Below are positions 8,643 through 17,259 of a stretch of 64,000 nt of DNA, piece by piece. The stretch comes from Microbacterium foliorum (GTDB lineage Bacteria > Actinomycetota > Actinomycetes > Actinomycetales > Microbacteriaceae). Position 1 is the stretch's first letter. Each line of letters opens with the position of its first letter. Position numbers and translations under genes: made by a program. The stretch is taken from the NCBI RefSeq assembly GCF_003367705.1, contig NZ_CP031425.1, forward strand, positions 3,504,139 through 3,568,138, in the 5' to 3' direction. The notes beneath the pieces were generated by a model. It saw only the letters and a list, made by a program, of their open reading frames with translations. It was not told where the DNA came from and did no database searches.

Positions 8643-9790
8643 CACGCCTCCCGGAGCGAGGCCACGCGGCGCAGGTCGGCCTCGGCCCGAGCCGCGTCCT
8701 TCTGCATGACATCCACCGCGACGCTCGACAGCAGCGCGGCGTACTCATCGAAGTCGACCCGGCTGGCAGCGGCGATCGTCTGGAGGATGTCGGACGGGAT
8801 GACCGCCTGACCACCGATGCCGGCGGCGAGGCTTCCGGCCATCGATGCGATGGAGTCGGAGTCGCGACCGTAGTTCACGGCGCCGAGCACGGTGGGCAGG
8901 AACGCTCCCTCATGCGCGACGAGGAAGCCGAGCGCGACGGGCAGCTCCTCGATCGACTTGGTCCGGGACGGCACCCGCGCGTCCATGAGCGGCTCGCGAT
9001 ACGCGTCGCCCACGGTGTCGAAGGGCCGGATGGCATCACGCAGGGCGAGCCCGATCTGCTCCTCATCGGCGTCTGGCCCCAGGCCGCGGGCCGCATCGAC
9101 CACCGCCCGGATCGCCGCAGCGGTGCCGTCGTGGGCGACGCGCAGCGCGGCGTCGATCACCGAGTCGACCGTGGCATCGAGAGCCACGGAGGCGGCTACC
9201 GCGGCGGCGAACACCCCTGCGGCCTCACGCCCGTAGCTCGACTGGTGAGCCCCGGCGACGTCGATCGCCTCGGCGTACGCCGCCTCCGGGTTGCCGGCGT
9301 TGATGATGCCGACGGGTGCCATGTACATCGCGGCACCGCAGTTGACCACGTTCCCGACGCCCGCCTCCCGTGGATCGACATGGCCGTACTGCAGACGGGT
9401 GACCAGCCACTTCTCGGCCAGGAAGATGCGCTGCAGCAGGATCGACTCGCGCTCGAGCTCGGGGATCCAGCGGATCTCGGTCTGCAGCAGCGGCACCAGC
9501 AACTCGGCGATGGCGAACGCGTCGATGTGGTCCCGGCGCTCCGCGTACACCCGGATCAGCGCCTGTGTCATGAGGGTGTCGTCCGTGATGTGCCCGTCGC
9601 CCTTGTGATACGGGCTGACCGGTCGAGCGGTCTGCCAGTCCGGATGGTAGGGCGGCACGATGCCCGTGATGGGGCCTCCGTAGCGCTCCTTGATCTTCTC
9701 CGGACTGAACCCTTCAGCCGCTCCGCCCAGGGCGTCGCCGATGGCCGACCCCGCCAGTACGGCCGCGGTGCGTTCCCGAATCCAGCTCAT
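8642..9790 (-). CDS. ADP-ribosylglycohydrolase (ARH/DraG) family protein
   Basis: A 382-residue ARH-fold enzyme, first of the four in transcription order. Canonical motifs are present: IGDALGG at 17-23, HITDDTLM at 67-74, and NYGRDSDSIASMAGSLA near residue 310. The Asp and Thr residues of the last two motifs are those that bind the two metals in the family. AGGAGAGGA precedes the ATG. It begins 51 nt after the sugar-binding protein gene, so it may be translated independently, whereas the three following ARH genes are coupled to one another by overlaps. Confidence 0.87.
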   Translation of the reverse strand: MSWIRERTAAVLAGSAIGDALGGAAEGFSPEKIKERYGGPITGIVPPYHPDWQTARPVSPYHKGDGHITDDTLMTQALIRVYAERRDHIDAFAIAELLVPLLQTEIRWIPELERESILLQRIFLAEKWLVTRLQYGHVDPREAGVGNVVNCGAAMYMAPVGIINAGNPEAAYAEAIDVAGAHQSSYGREAAGVFAAAVAASVALDATVDSVIDAALRVAHDGTAAAIRAVVDAARGLGPDADEEQIGLALRDAIRPFDTVGDAYREPLMDARVPSRTKSIEELPVALGFLVAHEGAFLPTVLGAVNYGRDSDSIASMAGSLAAGIGGQAVIPSDILQTIAAASRVDFDEYAALLSSVAVDVMQKDAARAEADLRRVASLREA

Positions 9791-9841
9791 GCCATTCCTC
9801 TCCTAGAGGTGGGGCGGACGCATGCATCCGCCCCACCGTCG

Positions 9842-11134
9842 TCAACCGTTGACCTGTGCCCAGCCGTCGTCGAGCTCGGACGCCAGCCCCTTGTCGTCGA
9901 TCTCCCCGCCCAGGAACTTCTGGAACGCCGGAGTCGCGACGGTGTCCTTCCAGCGCACGAAACCGTTGGCCTGCAGGAACACCGGTCCGTCGAGGCCCTC
10001 GGCGGACTGCACGATCTCCGGCCAGCCGTTCTGATCGGCCGTCTGCTCGGCGAGAGCCTCACGGGCCGAGATCGTCGTGGGGATGAGTCCGTCGGCGATG
10101 TTCATCTTCACGAGGTTGTCGGTCTGCATGAAGTAGTCGAGGAACTTCGCGGCCTGCTTCTGATACGGCGAGTCGATGTTGATCGACAGCGTCTGCGGGT
10201 TGGCGGCCTGCACCGCGCCCTCGGAACCGGCGAGCGGGGGCAGCACGACCCAGTCCATGTCGGCCGGAGCGTCGGTGGCGATGTTCGCCACCTGGTACGA
10301 GCCCTGTACCGTCATGGCGGCCTTGCCGGCGTAGAACGTCGCCAGCACATCGGAGCCCGACTGCGTGACGCCGATCGGGTCGACAGAACCGTCCTCGATC
10401 ATCGACCGCACGCGGTTCGGCACCTCGAGGTCGGCATCCTTCACGTCGACCTTCATGTCGTCGCCCTCGCCGGTGAAGTACTCGGAACCGAAGCCCATGC
10501 CGAGGCTCATGAACGCCGCGGTGGGGCTCTTCAGCCCCCAGGTGATGCCGTGCACGTCGCCCGACGTCGTGGCCTTGGCGATCTCGTCGAGCTCATCCCA
10601 GGTCATGGAGTCGCCGGTCGGGATCTCCACGCCCGCCGCCTCGAGCAGCTTCTTGTTCGCGAACACGACGTAGGTCTGCAGCTCTGTCGGGGCGCCGATC
10701 ATCTGATCGTCCACGGTGACCGAGGCGAGCACACCGGGGTCGATGTCGTCGATGGTCTCCTTGCTGAGCAGTTCGCTCAGGTCGGCGAGGTAGCCGTCTC
10801 GCGCGAAGGGCACGATGCCGAGCACCTCGTAGTGGATGATGTCCGGCGCCACCTCACCGGCGAACTGCGTCGTCAGCTTGTCGTCCAGGCTGTCGGTCGG
10901 CGCCTGCACGATCTCGACCTGGATGTCGGGGTTGTCATCGTTCCAGGCATCCACGATCTCCTTGGTCGCCTCGATCGCGGCCGGCTGGTCGGAGAAGGAC
11001 TGGAAGGTGATCGACACCGGCTCGCCGTCGCCGGCGTCGTCGGCCGTGTCGCCGCCCGCGGAGCAGGATGCGAGGGTCAGCGCCGTCACCGCGGCTGCGG
11101 CGAGCGCGATGGACGCGCGATGAAGCTTCTTCAC
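9842..11134 (-). CDS. ABC transporter sugar-binding lipoprotein (family 1)
   Basis: Extracytoplasmic receptor that would deliver a sugar or glycoside to the adjacent permeases. The 430 residues start with a lipoprotein signal ending LASC (Cys24). The mature domain is a type of the UgpB/MalE-like family 1 binding proteins, with VSITFQSFSDQP at the start and AGKAAMTVQGSYQ in the second half. The start is GTG 11134, with AGAGG about 9 nt upstream. It lies between the MalG-type permease and the ARH genes. No ATPase gene is present in the unit; such carbohydrate systems often share a general MsiK-type ATPase. Confidence 0.93.
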   Translation of the reverse strand: MKKLHRASIALAAAAVTALTLASCSAGGDTADDAGDGEPVSITFQSFSDQPAAIEATKEIVDAWNDDNPDIQVEIVQAPTDSLDDKLTTQFAGEVAPDIIHYEVLGIVPFARDGYLADLSELLSKETIDDIDPGVLASVTVDDQMIGAPTELQTYVVFANKKLLEAAGVEIPTGDSMTWDELDEIAKATTSGDVHGITWGLKSPTAAFMSLGMGFGSEYFTGEGDDMKVDVKDADLEVPNRVRSMIEDGSVDPIGVTQSGSDVLATFYAGKAAMTVQGSYQVANIATDAPADMDWVVLPPLAGSEGAVQAANPQTLSINIDSPYQKQAAKFLDYFMQTDNLVKMNIADGLIPTTISAREALAEQTADQNGWPEIVQSAEGLDGPVFLQANGFVRWKDTVATPAFQKFLGGEIDDKGLASELDDGWAQVNG

Positions 11135-11187
11135 TTCATACCTCTTTCTTTATGTGATGGGAATTGCGGGAAGTCCATGGGCTCAGC

Positions 11188-12096
11188 TCAGCCCTTGACG
11201 GCGCCGGAGAGCAGGCCGGTGGCGAGACGCTTCTGCAGCAGCGTGAAGAACACGATGCTCGGGATGCTCGACAGCAGCGCTCCGGCTGCGAGCGGCCCGA
11301 CCGCGACCTTCCCCTCGCCTCCGACGAACGTGCTGAGCGCGATGGGGAGGGTGTAGTTCTCGGGGGATTGCAGCAGCACCAGGGCGAAGAAGAATTCGTT
11401 GTACGCCGAGACGAAGCTGAACATCGCGGTCGCCACCAGCCCCGGCATCAGCAACGGGAACACGACTCTCTGCAGCGTGCGCGCCTTGTTGGCTCCGTCG
11501 ATCGATGCGGCCTCCTCGATATCGAACGGGATCGCGGCGACATAGCCCTGCAGCATCCAGAGCGAGAACGGCAGGGTGTAGACGGAGTAGACCGCCACGA
11601 GCCCGAGCAGGGAGTCGACCAGGCCGACGGACCGCAGGATGAAGAACAGCGGGATGACGATGAGGATCACCGGGAAGATCTGGCTCACCAGGATGTAGCC
11701 CACCCCGATCGAGCGGAGCTTGCCCTGGTACCTCGCCATGACGTACGCGCCGGGGATCGAGAGCAGCGTGACGATGATGGTCGTGGCGATCGCGACGAGG
11801 AGGCTGTTGCCTGCCGCACGCACGAGGCCCTGGCGTTCCAGCGCCACCACGAAGTTGTCGATCGTGGGCTGCAGCGGAAACAGGTTGACGGCGAGCGAGT
11901 TGATCTCGGCGGAGGACTTGAAGGCGGTCGAGATCAACCACAGCAGGGGGAATCCGAGGAAGAGGAGGAACCCCGCGAGTGCCACGTACTGCAGGATGCG
12001 GACCAGCGGCTTCTTCGTGCGCCGGTTCATCGACCTGCGCTGCTTCTTCGTCGTGTTCTGGGTGACCATGGTGCGGGTGACGGTGCTCTGAGTCAT
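11188..12096 (-). CDS. Sugar ABC transporter permease, MalG type
   Basis: Inner subunit of a carbohydrate (CUT1) ABC importer. The 302 residues hold a basic cytoplasmic N-terminus followed by about six membrane segments. The ATPase-docking EAA loop reads EEAASIDGANKARTLQRVVF. The ATG overlaps the stop of the partner permease by ATGA, so the two are made together. The substrate is not evident from the permease sequence. Confidence 0.95.
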   Translation of the reverse strand: MTQSTVTRTMVTQNTTKKQRRSMNRRTKKPLVRILQYVALAGFLLFLGFPLLWLISTAFKSSAEINSLAVNLFPLQPTIDNFVVALERQGLVRAAGNSLLVAIATTIIVTLLSIPGAYVMARYQGKLRSIGVGYILVSQIFPVILIVIPLFFILRSVGLVDSLLGLVAVYSVYTLPFSLWMLQGYVAAIPFDIEEAASIDGANKARTLQRVVFPLLMPGLVATAMFSFVSAYNEFFFALVLLQSPENYTLPIALSTFVGGEGKVAVGPLAAGALLSSIPSIVFFTLLQKRLATGLLSGAVKG

Positions 12097-13034
12097 CGCG
12101 GGCTCCTCTCAGGACGCAGTTGACGCCACAGGGCGATCACCAGGATCACGACCAGGAAGATCACGATGACGTCGCCCATCGCCGCCGCCCCTCCGGTGTT
12201 GCGGGATTTGAATGCCTCGAGGTAGGTGAACAGCATCGGCAGCATGGTGCGACCGCCCGGACCGCCCTCGGTCATGACGTAGACGATGCCGAAGGAGTTG
12301 AAGTTCCAGATGAAGCTGAGGCTGGCGATCGAGAAGATCACGGGACGCAGTGCCGGCAGGGTGACGCTCACGAACCGGCGCCACGTGCTCGCCCCATCGA
12401 CGGCTGCCGCCTCGAGGAGCTCTCCCGGCACCTGCTGCAGGCCGGCGAGCAGCACCACGGTGTTCTGCGGCATGCCGACCCACACCCCGACGAGGATGAC
12501 GGCAGGCAGTGCCAGCCCGAAGTCGCCCAGCCAGTTGATGTTCTCCGGCCCGCCCAGCGATTCGATCAGCCAGTTCAGCGGCCCGTTGGTCGGCGAGTAG
12601 ATCATCTGCCACATCACGGCGACGACGACGGGCGGCATCGCCCACGGAATCAGCGCCAGCACGCGGGTGATGCCGCGGAAGCGCAGATCCGTGTTGAGCA
12701 GCAGCGCGAGGCTGAGTCCGCCGATCAGCTGCAGGGCGGTCACGGTGACGGCCCAGATCATGCCGATGCCGAACGACTGCCAGAACTGCGTGTCGGAGCC
12801 GAGCTTGATGAAGTTCTCGAATCCGATGAACTGCGTCTCATGGTGCCGGGCCAGGCGGGAGTCGGTGAACGCCGTGGCGACGCCGATGAACAACGGGATC
12901 ACGCTGAGCGCGAGGATCGGGATCAATGTGGGGATGACGAGACCGATCGCCTCGTTGCGGCGCGAGCGGGCGAGTCCGCCCGGCCGGGGCGCGATGCTCT
13001 TCGCGGTGGTGGTCTTTGCAGCTGTGGTGCTCAC
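12093..13034 (-). CDS. Sugar ABC transporter permease, MalF type
   Basis: Membrane partner of the MalG-type permease in the CUT1 importer. The 313 residues include about six membrane segments and the EAA loop LEAAAVDGASTWRRFVSVTL. It starts at GTG 13034, overlapping the lacI-type stop as GTGA, and ends overlapping the MalG-type start. The tight chain of overlaps ties regulator and permeases into one transcript. Confidence 0.95.
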   Translation of the reverse strand: MSTTAAKTTTAKSIAPRPGGLARSRRNEAIGLVIPTLIPILALSVIPLFIGVATAFTDSRLARHHETQFIGFENFIKLGSDTQFWQSFGIGMIWAVTVTALQLIGGLSLALLLNTDLRFRGITRVLALIPWAMPPVVVAVMWQMIYSPTNGPLNWLIESLGGPENINWLGDFGLALPAVILVGVWVGMPQNTVVLLAGLQQVPGELLEAAAVDGASTWRRFVSVTLPALRPVIFSIASLSFIWNFNSFGIVYVMTEGGPGGRTMLPMLFTYLEAFKSRNTGGAAAMGDVIVIFLVVILVIALWRQLRPERSPR

Positions 13035-14053
13035 GCGGATTCCCCGATCGTCGACGCTCGGATGACGAGCGTGGCCTCGACCGTCTGCCGCCGCGTCGGA
13101 CGCGAAGGATCGGCGAAGCGCTCGCTGAGCATGCGCGCGGCGATCCGTCCCCGTCGCTCGGACTGGAGAGAGACCGAGGTCAGCGGCGGGCTGTAGAGCG
13201 CGGCGAGGTCGGTGTCGTCGATGCCGGTCACGGCGATGTCCTCCGGGACCCGCAGGCCCTGACGGCGGATCGCATTGATGGCGCCGATCGCGATCAGATC
13301 GTTCGCGCAGACGATCGCGTCGATCTTGTCGCCGCTCTCCGTCGTCGCGGCGAGCAGCCGCTCGGCGGCATCCACCCCTGCGCCGACGGTGAAGTCGGCC
13401 GCGGTGATCTGCAGGGCCTCGGTGCGCACGAGGCCGTGCCGCTCGACGGCGGCGGCGAATCCGGCGCGGCGCGCTGCTCCCGGATTGGTGTTGCCCGGCC
13501 CGTTGATCACGCCGATCCGGGTGCGCCCGATCTCGACGAGGTGGTCGACGACCATCCCGACGGCGACCGCGGAGTCGACGAAGACGCTGTCGATGCTGAG
13601 CTCGGAGTGCAGGGTGCCGATGACCACGACCGGTACGACCGTGTCGGCGAGCGCCTGGCGAAGCGCGGGGGTGACGCGAAGGGGCGAGATGATCAGGCCG
13701 TCACCGGCCCCCATGCTCAGCATGCGGACGAGTTCGACGGTCTGATCGGGCCGGCGCCCGGTCGCCGAGACGCTGATGCGCGTCGTCTCCCCGAGCTCCT
13801 CTTCGATGGCCCGCAGCATCTGCACGTAGTTCGGGTTGCCGATGTCGTCGACCGCGAAGACGACCTGCGGATGACCGCCCAGACGCAGCGAACGAGCCGT
13901 GGCGTCGGGCAGGTAGCCGATGCGCTTGGCAGCCAGGCGCACTTTGCGCACCATCTCCGGACTCGCAGATCGACCGGTGAGGGCACGAGACGCGGAGGCC
14001 AGCGAGACGCCGGCCGCGGCGGCGACCTCGTGCAGAGTCGGCTTCGTTCCCAT
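13031..14053 (-). CDS. LacI-family transcriptional regulator
   Basis: A 340-residue sugar-responsive repressor. The HTH lies at about residues 5-25 (TLHEVAAAAGVSLASASRAL) with the hinge helix ATARSL near 53-58. A periplasmic-binding-protein-like effector domain follows (GLIISP, GIDDTDLAAL). It is the first gene of the unit and lies directly below two CG-centred palindromes of LacI type, so it probably represses itself and all downstream genes until a sugar ligand binds. Confidence 0.95.
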   Translation of the reverse strand: MGTKPTLHEVAAAAGVSLASASRALTGRSASPEMVRKVRLAAKRIGYLPDATARSLRLGGHPQVVFAVDDIGNPNYVQMLRAIEEELGETTRISVSATGRRPDQTVELVRMLSMGAGDGLIISPLRVTPALRQALADTVVPVVVIGTLHSELSIDSVFVDSAVAVGMVVDHLVEIGRTRIGVINGPGNTNPGAARRAGFAAAVERHGLVRTEALQITAADFTVGAGVDAAERLLAATTESGDKIDAIVCANDLIAIGAINAIRRQGLRVPEDIAVTGIDDTDLAALYSPPLTSVSLQSERRGRIAARMLSERFADPSRPTRRQTVEATLVIRASTIGESA

Positions 14054-14070
14054 GATCCTCCTCGTCGAGC

Positions 14071-14082
14071 GGAAACGTTTCC
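14071..14082. promoter_or_regulatory. LacI-family operator, proximal
   Basis: GGAAACGTTTCC is a perfect 12-bp CG-centred palindrome 17 nt upstream of the lacI-type start. Its position would block transcription of the ten-gene unit. Confidence 0.8.
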
Positions 14083-14092
14083 AACACTCAAT

Positions 14093-14110
14093 TTTGGAAA
14101 CGTTTCCAAA
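14093..14110. promoter_or_regulatory. LacI-family operator, distal
   Basis: TTTGGAAACGTTTCCAAA is a perfect 18-bp palindrome sharing the core GGAAACGTTTCC with the proximal site. The centres are 25 bp apart, so two dimers could bind side by side. Confidence 0.83.
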
Positions 14111-14158
14111 TCGGCGGTGGTTGGGCTCCAGGGAATCTAGGCGGACTCCCCTCGGCTG

Positions 14159-14962
14159 TCAAGACCTCGGTTCGATCGACCCCAGGATCCGCTCGGCGCG
14201 CCCCCGCATCGCGGGGTCGACCATCTCGCCGGAGGCGAGCGTCGCGACTCCTCCCCGCCGAACGGCGGAGAGGACCTCCCGCGCCCAGGCCACATCGGCA
14301 TCCGTCGGGGCGAAGACCGCATCGATCACCGGGAGCTGCAGCGGATGCGCGGCCATGCGGCCGAACAATCCCAGATCGGCTGCGCGGCGGGTGTCGTCGG
14401 CCAGCCCTTCGAGGTCGCGGATCGCGGGATACACCGACGCCATGGGGGCCGGCAGCCCCGCGGCGCGCGCCGCGAACAGCATCGACAGCCGCGCGTGAGT
14501 GATCATCGCCTCCCCTCCCCCGACCTCGCTGCGCAGATCGCTCTCCCCGAGCGCGAGGGCGACGACGGCCGGATGCTGAGCGATCTCCACGGCGTTGACG
14601 ACGCCACGAGCGGATTCGAGCAGTGCGATGAGCGGTCGACCCGGAGCGAGCGCGACCGCCTGGTCGAGATCGCGGGTGCTCTCGACCTTCGGCAAGCGGA
14701 TGCCGACCTCAGGAGCGAGTGCGCAGACGGCCCGCAGATCCTCTTCGTCGCCCGCGTTCACACGCACCTGCGCGGCCGCGCTGCCCCTCCGTCCGTCGCG
14801 GAACCACTCGGCCACGGCGTCGCGCGCCGCCGACTTGCGCTCGGGTGCCACTGCATCCTCGAGGTCGAACACCACCAGACCCGCGCCGCTGTCCTCCGCC
14901 GAGCGGAAGCGATCGGGGCGGTCTCCCGGCACGTAGAGTCCGGTGCGGTAGCGGGCGGTCAT
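14159..14962 (-). CDS. HpcH/HpaI aldolase / CitE-like CoA-ester lyase
   Basis: A 267-residue CitE-type lyase expected to cleave, or act on, a beta-hydroxyacyl-CoA thioester in the cytoplasm. Signature regions: LYVPGDRPDRF near the N-terminus, the metal-binding FDLEDAVAP, IRLPKVES, LIALLESARGV and ALGESDLRSEVGG. ATG 14962 overlaps the upstream stop as TGATG; an in-frame GTG lies one codon earlier. Coupling to a CaiB-type CoA-transferase suggests activation of a dicarboxylic acid followed by lyase cleavage. The dehydratase or hydratase needed for itaconate-type pathways is not here. Confidence 0.86.
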   Translation of the reverse strand: MTARYRTGLYVPGDRPDRFRSAEDSGAGLVVFDLEDAVAPERKSAARDAVAEWFRDGRRGSAAAQVRVNAGDEEDLRAVCALAPEVGIRLPKVESTRDLDQAVALAPGRPLIALLESARGVVNAVEIAQHPAVVALALGESDLRSEVGGGEAMITHARLSMLFAARAAGLPAPMASVYPAIRDLEGLADDTRRAADLGLFGRMAAHPLQLPVIDAVFAPTDADVAWAREVLSAVRRGGVATLASGEMVDPAMRGRAERILGSIEPRS

Positions 14963-16179
14963 CACACCACCCCTGCGCCGCGGAGGTCTGCGATCTCGGC
15001 ATCCGAGAATCCGGCGCCCCGGAGCACCTCATCGGTGTCGGCGCCGTGGGCTCGTCCGGCCCAGCGGATCGCCCCGGGGGTGCGCGAAAGACGGAAGAGT
15101 ACGTTCTGCATCGCGACGTCGCCGAGGTCTTCGTCTTCGACGCGCACGATCGTGCCCAGAGCCTGATACTGCGGATCCTCGACGACACCGCGTACGTCGT
15201 AGACCGGAGCGATGGCCGCTGATGCCGCCTCGAACACCGCCACGACCTCGTCGGCGTCGTGAGCTCCGATCCAGGACTGCACCGCCTCATCGAGTTCATC
15301 GGCGTGCAGCGCACGCTCGTGTCCTGACCGGAACCAGGGCTCCTCGATGAGCTCGGCGCGGCCGACGACGGTCATCACCCGTTCGGCGATCGACTGCGAG
15401 CTCGTCGACACCGCCAGCCACACGCCGTCGCGCGACCGATAGACGTTGCGCGGCGCGTTGTTGACCGAGCGATTCCCGGTGCGGGGCTGCACCACGCCCA
15501 GTTGATCCCACGCGGTGATCTGCCCACCCAGAAGCATCAGGATCGGCTCGATGATCGCCATGTCGACGACCTGCCCTCGGCCGTCGCGCTCGGCACTGCG
15601 CAGCGCGGCCATCACGGCATAGGCGGTGGCGAGAGCGGCGATCCCGTCGGCGAGACCGAACGGGGGCAGCGTGGGAGGCCCTTCCGGGTCACCGGTGAGT
15701 GCCGCGAAACCGCTCATCGCCTCGGCGAGACTGCCGAATCCGGGGCGCCCGGCGTAGGGACCGAACTGTCCGAACGCGGTCACTCTGGCCAGCACCAGCC
15801 GAGGATTCGCCTCCTGCAGACGTTCGGGCGAGAGCCCCCAGCGTTCGAGCGTGCCGGGGCGGAAGTTCTCGATCATGACGTCGGCGTCGGCCACCAGGCG
15901 CAGCAGCACCTCGGCGCCGGCGGGCTCGCTCAGGTCGATCGTCACGGTGCGCTTGTTGCGCCCGAGCGTCTTCCACCAGAGGTTGACGCCGTCCTTCTGG
16001 GGTCCGTGCCCCCGCGAGGCATCCGGACGTATCGGGTGCTCCACCTTGATGACGTCCGCACCGAAATCCCCGAGGAAGGTCGCCGCCAACGGTCCGGCGA
16101 ACAGCGTGGACACGTCGAGCACGCGCACCCCTTCGAGGGGTGCCTGTGGAACAGTTCTCAAATCTTCCCGGTCCGGCAC
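14962..16179 (-). CDS. CaiB/BaiF-type (family III) CoA-transferase
   Basis: Transfers CoA between carboxylic acids through an aspartyl-CoA intermediate. The 405-residue length fits family III. Visible hallmarks are VRVLDVSTLFAGPLAA at the N-terminus, GADVIKVEHP, NKRTVTIDL, ENFRPGTLERWGL, and GLADGIAAL whose Asp matches the nucleophile position. The start GTG 16179 is followed by VPQAPLEGVRVLD. It overlaps the CitE-like gene, so the pair forms a two-gene operon. The acid used is unknown. Confidence 0.9.
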   Translation of the reverse strand: MPDREDLRTVPQAPLEGVRVLDVSTLFAGPLAATFLGDFGADVIKVEHPIRPDASRGHGPQKDGVNLWWKTLGRNKRTVTIDLSEPAGAEVLLRLVADADVMIENFRPGTLERWGLSPERLQEANPRLVLARVTAFGQFGPYAGRPGFGSLAEAMSGFAALTGDPEGPPTLPPFGLADGIAALATAYAVMAALRSAERDGRGQVVDMAIIEPILMLLGGQITAWDQLGVVQPRTGNRSVNNAPRNVYRSRDGVWLAVSTSSQSIAERVMTVVGRAELIEEPWFRSGHERALHADELDEAVQSWIGAHDADEVVAVFEAASAAIAPVYDVRGVVEDPQYQALGTIVRVEDEDLGDVAMQNVLFRLSRTPGAIRWAGRAHGADTDEVLRGAGFSDAEIADLRGAGVV

Positions 16180-16230
16180 CGAGACATGATAGTCACACGC
16201 CCGCCGGGGATCGACCCTCCGGCCGCGGAC

Positions 16231-17259
16231 TCAGAACCGTCGTCGCGCCGTGCGCACCACGAGGAACATCAGGTACACCCCGCCGAGAACGAGGGTGACG
16301 ACGCCGACCGGCAGCGCGTGCTTCGGCACGGCGTTCTGTCCGATGATGTCGGCGAGCGAGAGCAGCGTCGCTCCCATCAGCGCGGTCGCGATCAGGTGCG
16401 CGGGGCCGTTCTTCGCGATCAGCTTCGCGAGGTGCGGAGCGGCGAGTGCGATGAACGCGATGGGACCGATCACCGCTGTCACCACACCGATCAGGCCGAC
16501 CGCGATGGCCACGAGCCCGGCCTTGGTGAGACCCATCCGTCCGCCCAGGCTGGTGCCGATGTCGTCGCCGAGCTCGATCAGCCACAGTCCGCGCTGCGCG
16601 AGCCACAGCACAATCATGAGCACCGTCACGACCGCGATCGGCAGCAGGGCTTGCGCCCAGCCAACACCGTTGAGCGATCCGGCATCCCAGATCGCCGCGG
16701 AGACCGCCACCTCCCGTCGGGCGCGCAGCAGCATCCAGGCGTTGACCGCCGCGAGAACCGCGCTCACCCCGATGCCGACGATCACGATGCGGTATCCGAG
16801 AGCTCCTCGACCGGCGATGAGCAGGGCCACGAGCGCGGCGGTGCCGAAGCCGCCGAGGATCGCGCCGATCGCGACGGCGACCCCCGATCCGCTGCCGCCG
16901 GTCATCACGATCAGGGCGCCCGTGTAGGCGCCGGTCGTCAGGCCGATCACGTCGGGGCTGCCCAGCGGATTGCGGGTGATGGTCTGGAACACGGTTCCCG
17001 AGAGCGCGAGCGCGGCTCCGAAGAACACCGCGGCGAGCGCCCGCGGCAGACGCCAGTCGACCACGACCATGCGGATGCCGCCGTCGGTCTCGAACAGGGC
17101 CTGGACGACCCTGATCGGTGACAGCACGGTGTCGCCGATCGACAGGCCTGCGACGAACGAGGTGAGCAGCGCGGCCACGAGGATGCTCATCGCGATGCGG
17201 CCCCGGCGATCGAGCGTGCGTCGCGCCTGCCGCAGGGACATCCGGGTGTCGGCGCTCAC
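16231..17259 (-). CDS. Iron-siderophore ABC permease, FecCD/BtuC family
   Basis: A 342-residue polytopic protein of the FecCD family, which imports ferric siderophores or related ligands. Family features include DWRLPRALAAVFFGAALALSG, NPLGSPDVIGLTTGA and GPIAFIALAAPHLAKL. The start GTG 17259 overlaps the stop of the second permease as GTGA. No FecE-type ATPase gene follows; a CaiB gene begins 51 nt later. Confidence 0.94.
   Translation of the reverse strand: MSADTRMSLRQARRTLDRRGRIAMSILVAALLTSFVAGLSIGDTVLSPIRVVQALFETDGGIRMVVVDWRLPRALAAVFFGAALALSGTVFQTITRNPLGSPDVIGLTTGAYTGALIVMTGGSGSGVAVAIGAILGGFGTAALVALLIAGRGALGYRIVIVGIGVSAVLAAVNAWMLLRARREVAVSAAIWDAGSLNGVGWAQALLPIAVVTVLMIVLWLAQRGLWLIELGDDIGTSLGGRMGLTKAGLVAIAVGLIGVVTAVIGPIAFIALAAPHLAKLIAKNGPAHLIATALMGATLLSLADIIGQNAVPKHALPVGVVTLVLGGVYLMFLVVRTARRRF

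Noticed and set aside
7275..8810. Plus-strand open frame of 511 codons
   Set aside because: Antisense to two ARH genes whose motifs and overlaps are clear.
8486..11356. Long plus-strand open frame (956 codons)
   Set aside because: It runs antisense to three well-supported genes with clear motifs. It is composed of Arg/Gly/His-rich translation typical of the opposite strand of high-GC genes.
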